In this document: positions 1 to 46,289 of the stretch, piece by piece | How the letters are laid out: the number at the start of each line of letters is the position of its first letter | Position numbering within the stretch: position 1 is the stretch's first letter | Source: Castor canadensis | Lineage: Eukaryota; Chordata; Mammalia; Rodentia; Castoridae | Reading direction: 5' to 3' | Assembly (NCBI RefSeq): GCF_047511655.1 | Contig: NC_133397.1 | Span: 123,221,308 to 123,285,307 of the forward strand | DNA: 64,000 nucleotides | Position numbers and translations under genes: made by a program | Notes under the pieces: model-generated | Told to the model about the DNA's origin: nothing | The model's database searches: none | Seen by the model: only the letters and a program-made list of their open reading frames with translations

Positions 1-617
1 CCTTAAACATTGTCCTTCTGGAAGCCTTCCTTTTTCTCCTGCAGGCTGGCAGAGGACAGTGGAGAAGTCAACACTGAAAACCTATTTGTGCCTGGTTAAA
101 GACCATCATGATTTTATAGCACCTGGGCATTTCACATCCATGAAGTAGGAAGTGGGCTCTGCACCAGGTACTTCTGTGTGTTTCCTCTTCTCTTCTAAAA
201 AGGGATGCAAGAAGCATTTTCTCATGAAGCATTTTTAAAAACATTTTTTAAAAGTCAAGATTGGACCAGAGGTATAATTCAGTACTCAAGCCCCCACACC
301 AAACACATACACACAAAATCAAAATCCATTTATGACAAAATGTAATCAAACTACACTAGTTTAATTAACAATTAAATGTTTAAATCTTAACAATTTAAAT
401 TGTTTCAATGTAAACTTTTAATCTTTTTAAGGTCATCTCAAAAACCAACAGCAAACTTCATTCTTAGCAATAAAACATTGGGCACCTTCCCTTAAAAATC
501 ATTAATGAGATAAGAATGCTTATTGTGGTTTATTTTCAAGAGATGATGGAAATCCTCCCCAGAGTCTACATGAAAGAGATAAAATAAGATAGGACAGGAA
601 AAATAATACCTTCTTCT

Positions 618-750
618 TGGTTTGGATTAGATGCCTGCAATCCCAGCACTTGGGAGGCTAAGACAGGAGGGTCTCAAGTGTGAGGCTAGCCTGGGTGACA
701 TAATAAATAAGTTCAAAGATGTCCTCAGCTATGCAGAGATCCATCTCAAT
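618..750 (+). repeat. B1-like SINE (7SL-derived), degraded
   Basis: Contains the B1 core ATCCCAGCACTTGGGAGGCT followed by a GCTAGCCTGGGTGACAT-type second half and a poor A-rich end. Confidence 0.7.
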
Positions 751-779
751 AAAATGAAATAAGTCAATTGAAACATGGG

Positions 780-1700
780 CAAAGATTTGACTAGACATTT
801 CCCCAAAGAAGATATAGAAACAGCCAGTAAGCACATGAAAAAATGCTCCATGTCATTAGGTAAGTGCTATATGTCAAAGCCACTGTGAAATACCACTTCA
901 TACCCATGGCTATATTAAAAAGGACAGTAACAAGTGTTGGTAAGGATGTGGGGAAATCAGAACTTTCATAACTACTGCTACTGGGAATATAAAATGGTAC
1001 CATCTCCTTTGAAAACAGCTGGCAGTCTTTCAAAAAATTAAACAATATTATTCTGGGTATATACCTAAGAGAAATTAAAACATATGTCATGTCCACACAA
1101 AAGTCTGTACCCAAATATTCATAGTAGCATTATTCAAAATAGTCCCAAAGTGGAACTAGACCACATGGTCAGAAATAAGAGCAGACCAAATTCAAATTTT
1201 AAGATTACTGTGCACATATGAACTGAGAGCCTTCCAACTAAAAGATAGCATGGAATCTCAGATTTACAGCAGTTATAACATAGTTCATAGAGTTCCTACA
1301 CACATCAACAATAAAAATCAATAAGAAATCAAGAAAGAAAACACACACAATAAAAAGGAAATGTGTTGAAAGCATATGCAGGCATTTTAAGAATGATTAA
1401 TAAACACAAAAACATGCTCAATCTTGTTAGTAATTAGGGAAATTCAAATTAAGACTATAATACCATTTTATAATTACTAAGTTGGGGAGAAATATAAGTC
1501 TAAGTCTGGCAATATCAGATGAACAATGGACACTTTCTTACACAGCTTCTAGATATGAATATTGTACAATCACATTGCAAAACAATCTAGAATTATCTAG
1601 GGTAAAGTTGAAAATAAGCATAGTGTGTCTTAACAATTCCATTTTTAGGTACTCATAATTGTGTGTATTAATCAGTGTCATTGGCTAACTTAAAATGTGT
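780..1700 (+). mobile_element. Old L1 3'-end fragments
   Basis: Two stretches match the usual L1 ORF2 3' wording on the + strand: the segment around 790-1140 (CATTTCCCCAAAGAAGATAT, then 'ccatggctatattaaaa'), and 1400-1640 ('ctcaatcttgttagtaatta'). Both are full of stops and indels; no protein can be made. Confidence 0.6.
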
Positions 1701-2249
1701 ATCACATACATCTTGTTAGAGAAATGCCATTCTTAGCCAGTGAATAGGTGGTGTATTCTTGATGCTGAAAAGAAAGGTAAGGACATGCACTGAATATGGA
1801 AGCCATAGTCTATTGAGGGTAAAAGAGGATAAAGGAAAGAAGCAAACTAGTTATTTCCCAAGAGTAGGTAGAGTTAAATGGAAACGTAAGGGAAGAAAGT
1901 TGTATGTCAGCCCTGCAAACAAAAATAGGATAACTGCTGTCTCTTGTGATACAAACACATGTATGTGGATTATTAAACACTTAAGTGCCTATAAATGGGA
2001 AAGTTAAAAAACTGAAGTTGCTTTACTATTGCAGATTTTCTGATAAAGGTAATGACTTATGTGTGCTTCCTATGGTAGGGGTGTGTGTGCATGGGTGCAT
2101 GTGTGTTACACTGAAAATCAAACAAGTCCCCCAAAAAGTGTTTGGGTAAATTTAAACAATGAAATTGTGTAATACCTGAGATTTTGCTTCACAACCACTA
2201 ATCTCCAGGGCTCAGGATTCTATAATATTGTCTATTGTATTTGGTTCAA

Positions 2250-2458
2250 GGTTTTTGTTTGTTTTTTTGTTTTTGCTGTACTAGGGTTTGAACTCAGGGC
2301 CTACATCTTGAGCCACTCAACCAGCCATTTTTTGTAAAGGGTTTTTTTGAGATAGGGTCTCACAAACTATTTCCCCCAGCTGGCTTCAAACCCTGATCCT
2401 CCTGATCTCTGCTTCTTGAGTAGCTAGGATTACAGGTGTGAGTCACTGGCACCCAGCA
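2250..2458 (-). repeat. Composite SINE (B1-like + tRNA-like)
   Basis: Read on the minus strand it runs B1-like unit, then a tRNA-derived unit, then an A tail (seen as T runs at 2253-2275). The tRNA-like B box is visible as TTTGAACTC. Confidence 0.75.
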
Positions 2459-2595
2459 ATCTATGGTTCTTTAGACATCTGGAGATTTTCACTTTTGCGT
2501 AAGACACAAGACTAGACAAATGCAACTCTAGGCACTTCTATTTCCTAGCTGATCTGAGGAAGACTGACCATTAAAGGAAGCTCCCCTCCCCTGCC

Positions 2596-2672
2596 TCCCT
2601 TGCTGAGGATGGAACCCAAGGCCTAGAGCACATGCTAGGCAAGCGTTCTACCTCTCTTTCACATCTGTGGCC
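2596..2672 (-). repeat. ID-like SINE
   Basis: Reverse-strand ID-type unit: GGATGGAACCCAAGGCC, CATGCTAGGCAAGCG and the A-box remnant TACCTCTCTTTCACA. Confidence 0.65.
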
Positions 2673-2675
2673 CGT

Positions 2676-2792
2676 TTTCCTTTTCCTTTTGAGACCAGTG
2701 TCTCACTATGTAGTCCAGGCTTGACTCCAACTCAGGATCCTCCTGCCTCCATAGTGTTTGGATTACAGGCACACATACCTGCCTGGCGGCTT
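2676..2792 (-). repeat. B1-like SINE
   Basis: Reverse B1 wording: CTCACTATGTAGTCCAGGCT, TCCTCCTGCCTCC and GATTACAGGCACACATACC. It abuts the ID-like unit upstream. Confidence 0.75.
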
Positions 2793-3339
2793 CTGATCCT
2801 TTCTCTACCAGTTCCACTTCACCTGAATTTGACCTTTCTCCAAACAAGTAAATCAAGACATATGCCTGTGACATACATTGCCTACTTATGGCGTTCTATA
2901 AGAAGGAAAGATAATGGTGATGACATTTTAATTTTAGATGTTGGGTAAATCTTTCATGGAAAAAAAAAAAATAGCGAGAAGCCAATTTCGTTAATCAAGA
3001 ACACTTAATGGGAGTAAGAAATGCTAGTCACTGGAAGTGTTCCAGGGTGGATTTAGGAAACAAGTACAGAGCCTTGCTACAAAGTACAGAAATGTTTCAT
3101 TTTTCTGTAATCTAGTTACCATACAGCACCAAGAAGGATACTTTCCTACTCACCCCTCAGGGCTTAACCTGTCTTTAGGTGAGCGCTCCTCCTTTGGGTG
3201 ACTCCGTTTCCCCCAGTACAAGGACTAAAAAGATTATCGTTGGAGCATATGTGCTTACGCAGCAGTACCAGGCCCGAGTCCGCACCAGGATTGAAATCTG
3301 AGCCACCCTGCTCCTTCTCACTTCTCTCCCACTCCCTTA

Positions 3340-3521
3340 GACGCTTTGCTATCAGCGCCCCACGAGGTCGCTCGGGCCCGCCCACTCCCTGATTGGCTAC
3401 CGGGTGGGAGGCTCGTTCCTTCGCTCCCCATTGGCTGCTCAGGTGCGTCTCCCGCCTCCTGATTGGCCGCCCGGAGAGGGCCTCTCTCCCAGTTACCCAG
3501 AGACGCTATTTCCGGAGAAAG
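3340..3521 (+). promoter_or_regulatory. DBT promoter, CpG-rich, TATA-less
   Basis: The block becomes GC- and CpG-rich from about 3340. It carries a GC box (CCCGCCC, 3377-3383) and three ATTGG motifs (inverted CCAAT, NF-Y type) at 3392-3396, 3430-3434 and 3462-3466. An ETS-type TTCCGG lies at 3510-3515, only 6 bases before the start codon. No TATA box is seen. CCAAT and ETS (GABP/NRF-2) sites are common in promoters of nuclear genes for mitochondrial proteins. The transcription start cannot be fixed from sequence, but it most likely lies between the last CCAAT box and the ATG. Confidence 0.75.
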
Positions 3522-37897
<34,376 letters not shown>

Positions 37898-38787
37898 AGA
37901 TTAGCAAGATATCCTTGAACTTTTCAAGCTTCCAGAGGGTATGAAAAGCTGCCGCGCCAGCACATTGTCCTTTGTCACAATTTGTAATGTAAATGATTTG
38001 TGTTACACAGTTAGGGCTCTAAGGCACAATACTTGGCACTAGTCTGTTAGACTTTTTGCTGAGAAATGAATAAGGGTGTGATGGTTCTCCAGAGGCTTTC
38101 ACGTTTTGTAGGTCAGGGTGTGGCTTCTTCATATGGTGCTGAGGTCTTTGTATCAATGGGTTGAAACTGGCAAGAAAACAAAATTACTGTTACCAAAAGA
38201 CAAGTAGTCATACACATACAGTATTTGCCCTGTTTCTTTTTTTATTTTTTAACTAATTCTTAAAGTTTTAAGTTATACTTAGAAAAAGGAGTTTATATTC
38301 AAAACTACTTTCCATTTCCCTACAATCATGCTAACTGTCATATATTAAAAAACAAGTGCAATTATCTTTACCTTTTAAGATATCCAGGCGTCTACTCTTG
38401 CTTTGAGTAGAGGGTATCTATTTATGTAAATTAACATCTTTTAAAAGGGAAAATTATAACCTGATTTTAATTATGGTTTTATAACCAGTCAGGTTTCATG
38501 GTCTCTGATGGATGTACTTTTAGAATTTTGGTAATGCTTTGGCATTTTGTTGGGAAAAACTCTATCTTTGCAAACTCACTTCATGTGAGGAAGAAACTTT
38601 AAATCTACCAGCCACTGACATTTTTTTTTAATATTCAGAAGCTCAGTACCTTTTAATTTTCTTGATCGTCAGCTAAAAGAGGAGTGAGAACGGGAAGTGC
38701 AGGCTGTTCCTTCTCCATACCTCGAGTAGGAACACGAGGGAGAGGAGAAAGTTGTCATGGGAAGCCATGGGCATAAAGATAAAACAG

Positions 38788-38998
38788 TGCCAGGCACCAG
38801 TGACTCACGCCTATTGCCCTAGCTCCTCAGAGATCAGAGGATCATGGTTCTAGGCCAGCCCAGGCAAATAGTTCAGGAGACCCTATCTCAAAAATACCCA
38901 ACACCAAACAAGACTAGTGGAGTGGCTCAAGTGGTAGAGCAACTGCCTAGCAAGTGTGAAGCACTGAGTTCAAACCCTAGTGCTGCCAAAAAGTAAAT
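38788..38998 (+). repeat. Composite SINE in DBT 3' region
   Basis: GCCAGGCACCAGTGACTCAC, AGACTAGTGGAGTGGCTCAA, GAGTTCAAACCCTAGTGCTG and tail AGTAAATAAATAAATAATG. The tail contains AATAAA hexamers in the sense direction of DBT. Confidence 0.85.
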
Positions 38999-39226
38999 AA
39001 ATAAATAATGATGATTATTTTGTTAAAGTCCACTTTAATTAGTAATAGCATCAAGATGAAGCTAATCCAATATTTTTGTTTAGAACTCAGAAATCTAGTT
39101 TGTTTGTTCAGTTAAATACTGTATGCCAAAATTAGTTGTTCAAGTGGAGTTTTATGACCAAAACAAAACGATTGCTTTATGTCTACTTGATATTTTTCAA
39201 AATTGGAATAATTTTTAAATCAAAAT

Positions 39227-39232
39227 AATAAA
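39227..39232 (+). terminator. DBT: Candidate poly(A) signal AATAAA
   Basis: AATAAA in unique sequence, 1.33 kb after the stop, followed by a GT-rich stretch (GGGTGTTGTGG, at the start of a SINE). Other hexamers (ATTAAA near 38344) are possible. Usage is not shown by sequence. Confidence 0.3.
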
Positions 39233-39263
39233 TCAAGTAAATAATATTATTTGGAACACTTAG

Positions 39264-39480
39264 AACTGGGTGTTGTGGTACATATCTATAATCCCAGTGT
39301 TTGGGAGGCTGTGGTAGGAGGATCATGAGTTTGTGGCTGGCCTGGGCCACATGGTTCTACCTCGATAAAAGGGTGTGGGGAGCTGGAGGTGTGGTTCTAG
39401 TGGTAGAGCGCTTGCCTAGCAAGCATGAGGTCCTGAGTTCGAACCCCAGTACCATCAAACAGAAAGAGAAAGAGAGAAAA
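39264..39480 (+). repeat. Composite SINE
   Basis: GGGTGTTGTGGTACATATCT, GAGCTGGAGGTGTGGTTCTA, GAGTTCGAACCCCAGTACCA. The B box GTTCGAACC is fully consensus here. Confidence 0.85.
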
Positions 39481-39741
39481 TCAGATAGCATGGAGAGTTA
39501 CAAACAAAATAAAATATGACACATAATCTTATCGCTGTTAACATTTTGATGTCTGAATCTGTATACAAAGCTTTTCTTTTTATAAAATATATACTATTTT
39601 ATAATTTGATTTTTTAAAATTTATCATTATATTATGGGTATAATTATATTATGTCAATAAACAGTTCCACATTATCATATTTTTAATGATTGCTTAATAT
39701 TCCATTGTTTGTATTTATTGCACATTCAAATATTAAACTTT

Positions 39742-39860
39742 GAGCTGAGCATGGTGGTACACAACTGTAATCCCAGCACTTGGGGGGCAGAGGCAGAGGG
39801 ATTATGAGTTCTGTAGGCCAGTCTGTGCTATATATAGCAAGACCCTAACTCCAAAAAAGA
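39742..39860 (+). repeat. B1-like SINE
   Basis: GAGCTGAGCATGGTGGTACA, ATCCCAGCACTTGGGGGGCA, CTATATATAGCAAGACCCTA. Confidence 0.85.
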
Positions 39861-40299
39861 ACAAATAAATAACACCTACTGCATCTTCTGTGCACCAAAC
39901 ATGGTGCTACAATCCCTTCCCTCATGATTTCTGCTTGTCATTGAGCTTACATCCTAGGGAAGGAGACAAACATTAAATAACCATATAATCACACCTCTAC
40001 AGGAAAAGATTAGGAAAAACCAAGGTGCTATGAGCCATCTAAAAGAGGTTACTCAATCAGTCCCATAATCTAAATCTTTATTGACAGGCATTCTCTGAAT
40101 TTAAGACGAAGAATGACATGATCAGTAAACATGTCAAAACTCGGAGGAGGGCATCCTGTAAGTAAGGCATATAGCACGCTCCCCTGAAGGTCCCACATCA
40201 TTGGCTCAGGTGTTCTCCACTTCCCCCGAACCTGCTGTTATCACTTCTTTTCAGTGTCAGTCATCAAGAATTCAGGAAGGATTAGGAAAGCAGAATTCC

Positions 40300-41055
40300 C
40301 TGGAGAGATGAGAGCCGGGAGCTCAACTCCAGCAACTTTGCTGATCTCTGGGCTCTGCACATGCTAGGACTGGGATAAGGGGGACAGAGTTTGTGCTGTG
40401 TTGCTAGAGGTTGAAATTAAAGCAGAGAAGCCAGAAAATTCAAGTCCTTCGCTAACACGGAAACTGAGTACCAGTACATCATGGTGGTGCCCAGCAGTCT
40501 CATGACCCTTACTGCCAAGCCAACACTGTATCTTAGCCCAGGCCACTGACTGCCCCTGCCACTGTCCCCTTCTCCCCCTACCTCAGGGACACAGCAGGCA
40601 GCAATACTCCACCTGCTGGAGTGATACCCAGGACTGGAGAAACCAAAGACCATGTACGCAGGCCTGTGTCCCTGCCCTGGCGTCACCATCAGGCACCAGT
40701 GGGACAGACTCGAGTTTAGAATCATTGCCAGCCTCAGAGTGTTCCTGCTAATCCCCCCCCACCCCCAATCCCACCTACCCCTCCTTCCCTGAGACTGCAG
40801 GTGCATCCCTGCAGCCCTGAGACTCAGGTGTAACCCAGTTGGCATCAGCCACCCGTCTCTTTCCACCACCTGTCCCCCAACTGCAGACCACAGCTGTCAC
40901 CAGGTCAGTGCTCTCAGATGGAGCCTTAGAATTCCCCAACACTGGGCAGACACCTGTGCCAGGGGGGATGGACTCAAGTCACTGCCAGCTGTGGCATGAC
41001 CCTTGCAACTGTGCAGGTGCCTATGGCTGTGAGATTCAGGCATGACCCAGATTAG
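40300..41055. other. GC-rich unclassified block with internal similarity
   Basis: Much richer in C and G than its surroundings. Related sentences recur at different spacing, for example 'gtgcatccctgcagccctga' with 'gactcaggtgtaaccca' (about 40800) against 'gtgcctatggctgtgagatt' and 'caggcatgaccca' (about 41015), and 'gacagactcgagtttagaat' against 'gatggactcaagtcactgcc'. It ends exactly where an L1 ORF2 fragment begins. The open frames across it resemble no protein I know. Confidence 0.5.
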
Positions 41056-41671
41056 AGAAGGAGTGAGAGAGAGACATAATATCTTTTCTGACCACAATGC
41101 AATAAAAGTAAAACTAGATAACAAGAAAACTTTGAAAACAAATACATGGGGAAAGTTTAAGAATTCTTGAAATAATAACCTATGAGAAACAGCAAAAACA
41201 ATATTAAGAGGAAAGTTTATAGCAATCAATACCTACATCCAAAAACTGAAGATAAACAACATCTTGCTACATCTCCAGGAAATGCAAAACAAAGAACAAT
41301 CCAAATTCAAAGTTAATAGAAAGAAACAACAAATATCAGAGCAGACACAAATGAAGTAGAGACTGAAAAACTCAACAAACAGCTAATTCTTTGAAAACAT
41401 AAGCAAAATAGATGAACCACAAGCTAAAGAGAAAGAAGACTCAAATGAGAGCAGGTATTCAAAACAAGACATTGCAACTGACACCATAGAAATACAAAGG
41501 TCATTAAAGATTTTTTTATGAACAATTCCATGCCAACAAATATGGTAACATACAAGAAATTGACAAATCCCTAGGCACAGACTTTTACCAATATTGATTC
41601 AGGAAGGAATAGAAAACCAGAACAGGCCAGTAACAAGTAATGAGACTAAATCAGTAATAAAAAATCCCCCA

Positions 41672-42014
41672 TCAGCTGGGCAAGGTGGTACATGCCTGTA
41701 ACCTCAGCTACTCAGGAGGTAGAAAGGAAGTGGGATCAGGAGGATTGTGATTTGAGGCCAGCCTAGGCAAAAAGTTAATAAGACCCCATCTCAACCAACA
41801 AGCCAGATATAGGGTGCCTCTGTAATCTCAACTACACAGGTGACATAGGTTGGAGGATTATAGTTTGAGGCTGGTCTTGGGTAAAAGCACATGAGACTTT
41901 ATCTGAAAATTAACTGGAGCAAAAAAGGGTTCAAGGCATGCCTCAAATGGTAAAGCATCTGCCTAGCAAGCGTGAGGCCCTGAGTTCAAACCCCAGTACT
42001 GCTGAAGAAAAAAC
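41672..42014 (+). repeat. Three-module SINE (B1-B1-tRNA) inside L1
   Basis: GCTGGGCAAGGTGGTACATG, second B1-like part (CCAGATATAGGGTGCCTCTG), tRNA-like part (GGCATGCCTCAAATGGTAAA, GAGTTCAAACCCCAGTACTG) and short A-rich tail. Confidence 0.85.
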
Positions 42015-43254
42015 AAAACCAAAAATAAACCTCCTATCAAAGAAAGGCCTGAAACAGCCAGCATCACTGCTGAGTTCCACCAAACACTTAAAGAAGAACT
42101 GATAGCAATTTTTTTAAGTTATCACTAAAATAGAAGAGGAAGGAATTTTTCCAAACACAGTCTACCAAGCCAGCATTACCTTGATACCAAAACCAGATAA
42201 GGACACAACAAAGAAAGAATACTATAGGCCAATATTCTTGATGATTGTAGGTGCAAAAATCTTCCACAAAATAATATCAAAACAAACCAAACAGTATACT
42301 AACAAGATTACTCACCATGATCAAGTGGGACTCATTGGTAGGATAAAAGGTTGGTTCACCATATGCACATCAATAAATGTGATATACCACATTAACAGAA
42401 AGACCGACCACATGATCATCTCAATAGCTGCAAAAAACACTGGACAAATTATAGAAAGTATTTACCTCAACATAATGAAGGCCATTTAAAACCAGCCAAT
42501 AACTAACACTCTACTGGATGGGGAAAGCTGAAGCTTTCTCTTTGGGGTCTGAGACAAGACAAGGATGCCCACTTTCACCACATTTGATTAAACATTAGCA
42601 CTGGAAGTCCTAGCCACAGCAATCAGTCAAGAGAAAGAAATAAAGGGCATCCAAATTGGAAAAGAAGTCAAACCATCACTGTTTGCACATGACATGATCT
42701 TACATACCTATAAACCCCAAAGATGCCACTAAAAATCCTTTTAGAACTAATGTATGAATTCAGCACAGTTGTAAGACACAAAATACCTACAAAAATCAGT
42801 AGCATTGCTAAATGTCAATATCAAATTATCTAACATAGAATTCAACAAAAGCAATTCCATTTACAATAGCTGCAAAAATACTGAGGATAAATTTAACCAA
42901 ATAGGTGAAAGATCTCTAAAATGAAAAATACAAAATATTCACGAAAGAAACTGAAGAGGACACACAAAATGCAAAGATATCCCATGTTCATGGATTGGGG
43001 GATTTAATACTGTTAAAATGTCAATAATAGACAAATCTACAGTTTCAGTGCAATTTCTATCAAAATACCAGTGAGACTCTTCAAAGAACTAGATAAAAAG
43101 ATTTTAACATTCATATGGAACCACAAAATTCCCCAAAATAGCCAAAGCCATCTCGAGTAACAAGAACAAAGCACGAAGCATTACTCTACCTGATTTTAAA
43201 ATGTACTATAAATCTGTAGTCATACTAACAATTAAAAGAAAAAAAACAGTATGG

Positions 43255-43344
43255 AAGCTGAAGATGTGGCTCAAGCAGTAGAACACCTACAGGTGTAAAG
43301 CTCTGAGTTAAAAACTTAGTACCACCACCACTACCAACAACAAC
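43255..43344 (+). repeat. tRNA-derived SINE inside L1
   Basis: Sense copy (GAAGATGTGGCTCAAGCAGT). AAAAAACAGTATGG flanks it exactly at 43241-43254 and 43345-43358, a 14-base target-site duplication. Confidence 0.9.
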
Positions 43345-45505
43345 AAAAAAACAGTATGGTTTGGTATAAATGCAGACACCCACACCAACAGAATAGAATG
43401 GAGAGCCTAGGAGAAATGTGTCTTCTGTCAAATGACTTTAACAAAAGTGCAAAGAACAAACATGTTGGAGAAAGAGTTTGTTCAAAACCTGGTGTTAGGA
43501 AAATTGGATTTCCACATGCAGATGAATGAAACTAGACACCTATTTCTCACCATATCCCAAGTATCAACTTATGGTAGATTAAAGATAAGTGTAAGACTAT
43601 TAGAGAAAAAAAAAAACAGAAGAAATGTTTTAAGACATTGGAATGGGGAAATGTTGTTTGGAGAAGACCCTAAGAACAAGGAAACAAAGCAAAAATAGAC
43701 AAATGGGATTACATCAGACTAAAAAGTTCCTGCACAGCAAAGGAAATACAGAGTGAAGAGACAACCTACACGGTGGGAGAAAATATTTGTAAACTACTTC
43801 TGAGAAAGGGCTGATATCCAGAATATATTAGGAACTCCAAATAGTTCCTCCAATTACGAAAAAAAAGAACAAATAACCAACTTAAAAATGAGCAATGGAC
43901 TGCAACAGAAGACAATAGGTATGTGATAAAATGCCACATCACCGATTCAGGGAAATGCTCATCAAAACCATGAGGAGGTATCACCTCATCCTAGTCAGAA
44001 TGACTATAATCAGTGGCAATCGAGTGTTAGGAAGAGAACCTTGCATACTTGGTGGGGATGTAAACTGGTACAACCATTGTAGAAAACAGTATAGAAGTTC
44101 CTCAAAAAAATTAAAAATACAACTACCATATGACTCAGCAATCCCACTACTGGGTACACATCCAAGGAAATGAAAGCAGTAAGTTGAGAAGACACCTGCA
44201 TCCCATGTTCATTGCAGCACTGTTCACAGTGGCCAAGGAATGGAGGCAACCTAAGTGTTCACATGTACTCAATGGAATATTATTCAGGCAGGAAAAGAGA
44301 ATTGAATCCTGTCATTGCAACAACACTGATGGAACTGGAGCTCATTATGTTAAGTGAAATAGCCAGTCATGGAAGGACAAGTAGCACTTGATCTTACTTG
44401 TAAGTAGAATATTAAAAAGTTGATTCCATAGAAGTTGAGAGGAGGTGATTACCAGAGGCTGGGGAGGATTTATGAGGGAGAGAAGGGGAAAGGCGGAAGT
44501 TCTGGTGCATTATTGTGTAGGGGGGGGTGACTATGAACGACAATAATTCACTGTAGATTTTGAAAGTCTAGAAGAAAGAATTTCAAAAGTTTTGACCAAA
44601 AAGAAATGATGAATGTTTGAGGGAACATCAAGATATGTTTAACTTGACTTAGACATTACACATCAAGTGATACATGTTTATGTTTCATATACCAGTTAAA
44701 ATTAATTCAGTTTAAAAAATGTGAAAGTAACCTCCATAAAGTAAGACATTGCCTTCCCACTCTGTCTCATATTGGGTTTTTAAATGCTGTAAGTCTTTCA
44801 GGACATGGTTAGGGAGGAGGATGGAGGGATGGTAGAGTGGGGAGTGGGAGGTAAACACAGAAGATGCTACCAGATCATATGGCTACTGCTAAGATTCCAA
44901 TACTGAGCAATTTCTGCAACAAAGAATATCTCTATTTTCATCCCAGTTTAAGTTCAGTGTGAAAAAAAAGCAATTTCACTCTCATACTTTGTGTAATGTT
45001 GAAAATTCACCTGATACTACAATGCAGATTACCACATCGATACACTGTATTCATCTAATCTTTCTTGAACTTTTTGCATGTTAATATTAGCTTTAATATT
45101 GTACTGTTATGCTGGCACAGTAATTGTGACAAAAGAAAAAAGTCTAAGCCTAATTCTATGGTCTAACAAAATATTAATAAAACCCAGTGACTTACCATAG
45201 GGATATTTTTATCAAGAGAAAAAGAAGATATGTAGTTGAGTTTACCTGACATAGTCTATGAGAATGTGTAACCACCAAGTTAATTTAAAACAAATCCATT
45301 ACAAATGCCCTGACCATTTTCCATAGTACCTGTCTCAAGTCTCTTCTATCCAGACATATCCCCTGCCCTGTCATAAGCAAACAGCCTCACCTTCTGTCTC
45401 ACAGAGTAGACAAGTGGATTCAACTGAAGAATCCTTATTCTCACACTGTTGCTTTGTTCCTCCTTTGGGGGAAGAAGTGGTTCTCCATCAGCAAAACGAA
45501 GCTTT

Positions 45506-45684
45506 TTTTTTTTCTTTGAAATTTTTTATTAGGATATATTCATTATACGGGGGGGGGCGGAATTCATAGTGACAATTCCGATTGCACTTATATTGAACGT
45601 TATTTACATTGCCCCCATCGTCTCTCCCTCTCAGCCCCCTCCCCACCCCACTTAAAGCAATTGCAAGAGGTTTCTTAGTTCTGA
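45506..45684 (-). mobile_element. L1-like retroposon 3' end, reversed (probable)
   Basis: T run, then 'gaaattttttattaggatat', a G8 run and 'cccccatcgtctctccctct'. The style is a truncated LINE 3' UTR with a C/G-homopolymer. Imperfect flanks AAAACGAAGCTTT (45493-45505) and GAAACCAAGCTTT (45685-45697) fit a mutated target-site duplication. Confidence 0.55.
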
Positions 45685-46289
45685 GAAACCAAGCTTTCTA
45701 CTGTCAATATTAACTCTACCTCTTTCTTCTGCTCCCTGCCCCCATCCAGCCCAGGCCCCATCTTGATTCCTTGGTCTCTGCCTCCTCACCTCCAGGACTG
45801 TACCACAGCTGCTCCCATGGTACATTGGTGAATTCTCATTTCCAGTGTTTCATGGGGGAGGTATGGTCGGATCCCAGAATTTCCACAAACTAGAATATGG
45901 CAGGATAATATGCATAAGTCTGTTTCTTTTCCTTCCAGGCACATAGTTAAATATTTCCTGCCTAGCCTGCAGTTCGTAGGGCCATGTAATTCATTTGTGG
46001 CCATTAGAAAGTGGGTATATGGGTGAAAGTGATGTGAGCCATATGCAGAGGTGACCCATAAAACCTGTGAAGAGACTCTCCACATTGTCTCCCTTCTTCG
46101 CCATAGAAACCTTGAAGGCTGCATAGCAAAGTTGGCGGCCACACAAGATGGAAGAAATCAGTGCTCCACATGAGCAGGTAGAGCAGACCGCCCCCAGGTA
46201 CCGTCCAGCACAGACTGTTTTGGATGAAATACAGTTGAACAATGTAATTTTATAGCTTTACGACACTAATGTCTTGAGATTAGTCTGCT

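Larger units (their letters stand above)
1..3340. other. Intergenic DNA upstream of DBT
   Basis: No gene is recognised here. The stretch holds L1 3'-end relics (about 780-1700), a B1-like SINE, a composite SINE at 2250-2458 and a SINE pair at 2596-2790. The rest is AT-rich DNA without a reading frame that resembles a known protein. In human the gene on this side is RTCA, about 16 kb away; none of its first coding exon is seen here. Confidence 0.7.
37898..39245 (+). other. DBT: Probable DBT 3' UTR (end not fixed)
   Basis: AT-rich unique sequence follows the stop, as expected for the long DBT 3' UTR known in human. A composite SINE lies within it at 38788-38998. The first AATAAA outside a SINE is at 39227-39232. 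The transcript may end there or run further. Confidence 0.55.
41060..44725 (+). mobile_element. Degenerate L1 (ORF2 3' half and 3' UTR) with two SINE insertions
   Basis: Sense L1 from 'gaccacaatgcaataaaagt' (ORF2 before the reverse transcriptase) to the 3' UTR ('tgattaccagaggctgggga'). Reverse-transcriptase wording is readable at 42181-42489 ([25 protein letters not shown]). The catalytic FADD motif reads Phe-Ala-His-Asp at 42682-42693, and frames are broken many times. The ORF2 C-terminus is near 44200-44350. Dead copy. SINEs at 41672 and 43255 split it. Confidence 0.85.

Noticed and set aside
1-3400. Head-to-head partner gene (RTCA) at the DBT promoter
   Set aside because: No RTCA coding start can be read on the minus strand upstream of DBT; in human its first exon is about 16 kb away.
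40417-40869. 150-codon minus-strand frame
   Set aside because: It lies in the GC-rich unclassified block, has no recognisable domain and no splice or promoter signs.
42181-42489. 102-codon frame with reverse-transcriptase-like residues
   Set aside because: It is a fragment of dead L1 ORF2, not a host gene.
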